A stretch of 64,000 bases of DNA from Bacillus licheniformis DSM 13 = ATCC 14580. GTDB lineage: Bacteria > Bacillota > Bacilli > Bacillales > Bacillaceae. Location of the stretch: contig NC_006270.3 of assembly GCF_000011645.1 (NCBI RefSeq), positions 1,671,501 to 1,735,500 of the forward strand, read 5' to 3'. Under the pieces are notes generated by a model. The model saw only the letters and a program-made list of their open reading frames with translations. It made no database searches and was not told where the DNA came from. Below, in pieces: positions 62,747 through 64,000 of the stretch (within the stretch, counting starts at the first letter, position 1; each line of letters starts with the position of its first letter). Position numbers and translations under genes: made by a program.

Positions 62747-63434
62747 TTTTGCATCAGCACAGGAAACATATGCGTTTTTGGACCGGTTTCAAGGAGAAGA
62801 GCTGTTCGTTAAGGTGGGCATGGAGCTTTTTTATCAGGAAGGACCTGCCATCCTTGAAAATCTGCAGGAGCGCGGCTGCCGCATTTTCCTCGATCTAAAG
62901 TGCCACGACATTCCAACGACCGTATACAAGGCGATGAAAAGGCTGGCGGGATTTGGCGTCAGTCTTGTCAATGTGCACGCAGCAGGCGGAAAGCAAATGA
63001 TGGAGTCGGCGCTTGAAGGCCTTGAAGCGGGGACTCCGGCAGGCCAAAAACGCCCTTCATTAATTGCCGTGACTCAGCTGACAAGCACGTCCTCAGAAAT
63101 GCTTCAGCGTGAGCTCCTGATTGAAACGCCGCTTCTCGATACAGTTGTCCACTACAGCCGGCTGGCTGAAGAAAGCGGTCTTGACGGCGTCGTCTGCTCC
63201 GTTCATGAAGCCGAACACATTTACCGGGCTGTGTCTGTAGATTTTCTGACCGTGACACCCGGAATTCGCATGGCAGATGACAAAAACAACGACCAGGTCC
63301 GGGTGGCGACGCCTGGCTACGCAAGGGAAAAAGGCGTGTCGGCGATCGTTGTCGGCCGTTCGATTACCCAGGCGGAAGATCCTGTGTCAGCCTACAGAAG
63401 AATAGGACATGAGTGGGAGGGAACCAAGGCATGA
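62715..63434 (+). CDS. pyrF: Orotidine 5'-phosphate decarboxylase
   Basis: Final step to UMP. The 239-residue TIM-barrel enzyme has [17 protein letters not shown], the catalytic [13 protein letters not shown] (Asp-Lys-x-Asp-type tetrad), VHAAGG and the phosphate site VTPGIR...VVGRSIT. ATG 62715 has GGAAGGAG inside pyrD. It overlaps pyrD by 32 nt and pyrE by 4 nt. Confidence 0.96.
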
Positions 63435-64000
63435 AAACAGACATTGCAAACCATTTATTAAAAATCAAAGCGGTTTTCCTGCGCCCGAACGAACCGTTTA
63501 CATGGGCGAGCGGCATTCTGTCGCCCATCTACTGCGACAACCGTTTGACGCTTTCATATCCGGAAGTAAGAGATGATATCGCTTCAGGGCTTGCCGGACT
63601 GATTCAAGACAAATTTCCCGGAGCCGAGATGATCGCCGGTACAGCGACCGCGGGAATCCCTCATGCCGCGCTTGCCGCTGACAGGCTGAGCCTGCCGATG
63701 TGCTACGTCAGAAGCAAACCGAAGGCGCACGGCAAAGGAAACCAAATTGAAGGGGCCGTTGTAAAAGGACAGAAAGTCGTTGTGATCGAAGATTTAATTT
63801 CAACGGGAGGAAGCGTTCTTGAAGCCGCCGCCGCCCTCACAGAGGCGGGATGTGAAGTGCTCGGCGTCGCCGCCATTTTCACTTACGGGCTTCCAAAAGC
63901 CGCCGCCGCCTTCAGCGAAGCAGGCGTTGAATACCACACGCTGACTGATTACGATACGCTGACCGAGGCTGCGCTTGCCGGTGGATATATTACTGAACAG
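63431..64000 (+). CDS. pyrE: Orotate phosphoribosyltransferase (3' end outside window)
   Basis: Adds PRPP to orotate. ATG 63431 overlaps the pyrF stop (ATGA). The first 190 codons are present, without a stop; B. subtilis PyrE is about 216 residues. Seen: [49 protein letters not shown] (flexible loop) and the PRPP loop [18 protein letters not shown]. It is the last gene visible of the pyr operon. Confidence 0.96.

Noticed and set aside
1..64000. CRISPR array, phage, insertion sequence or defence island
   Set aside because: No regularly spaced repeats, transposase, integrase or known defence gene was seen; coding is continuous core genome.

Overview
This window is a chromosomal segment of a Bacillus of the subtilis/licheniformis group. 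Gene order and protein sequences follow the B. subtilis ylbC-ylbQ, bshC, mraZ-ftsZ, bpr, spoIIGA-sigE-sigG, ylmA-ylmH, divIVA, ileS, lspA and pyr regions almost gene for gene. The sequences differ enough from B. subtilis 168 that I favour a B. licheniformis-like species; this is inference from memory, not a database match. The window is almost wholly core genome: no rRNA, tRNA, transposase, phage gene, attachment site or CRISPR array was seen.

Layout. 1-2.5 kb: end of a CAP-domain protein (ylbC), the spore coat gene ylbD, ylbE, the Ric-complex gene ylbF, ylbG and two possible small ORFs. 2.5-10.7 kb: rsmD-coaD, ylbJ (reverse), the checkpoint-recovery protease ylbL/ddcP, tmcAL/ylbM (reverse), ylbN-rpmF, gerR, ylbP (reverse), panE. 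10.8-12.4 kb: bshC. 12.4-31.4 kb: the division and cell wall (dcw) cluster mraZ-rsmH-ftsL-pbpB-spoVD-murE-mraY-murD-spoVE-murG-murB-divIB-ylxW-ylxX-sbp-ftsA-ftsZ. 31.7-37.8 kb: two tandem subtilisin-like secreted proteases, a short one and full-length bacillopeptidase F. 37.9-40.6 kb: the sporulation sigma cascade spoIIGA-sigE-sigG. 40.7-46.9 kb: ylmA, a frameshifted 23S rRNA methyltransferase gene with an intact antibiotic-type leader, then ylmC-ylmD-ylmE-sepF-ylmG-ylmH-divIVA. 47-52.2 kb: T-box-controlled ileS, ylyA, lspA, rluD-like ylyB. 52.2-64 kb: the pyrimidine operon pyrR-P-B-C-AA-AB-K-D-F-E (pyrE cut by the window edge), with three PyrR attenuators.

How it works together. The dcw cluster makes peptidoglycan precursors (MurE, MraY, MurD, MurG, MurB) and the divisome (FtsL, PbpB, DivIB, FtsA, FtsZ, SepF, DivIVA). 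Sporulation paralogues (SpoVD, SpoVE) sit inside it, and the sigma factors that redirect division into sporulation follow. Regulatory signals readable in the DNA include GTGG repeats before mraZ at 10-nt spacing, a sigH-type promoter before ftsA, the 22-bp-spaced spoIIG promoter, a sigF-type promoter before sigG, an isoleucine T-box and the PyrR sites.

The most unusual feature is at 41.6-42.6 kb. A nine-codon leader peptide ending Arg-Tyr-Arg precedes a long terminator-type hairpin and an RlmA/TlrB/YxjB-like methyltransferase gene broken by a frameshift, at the place where I expect ylmB from B. subtilis. ylbK, expected between ylbJ and ylbL, is also absent.
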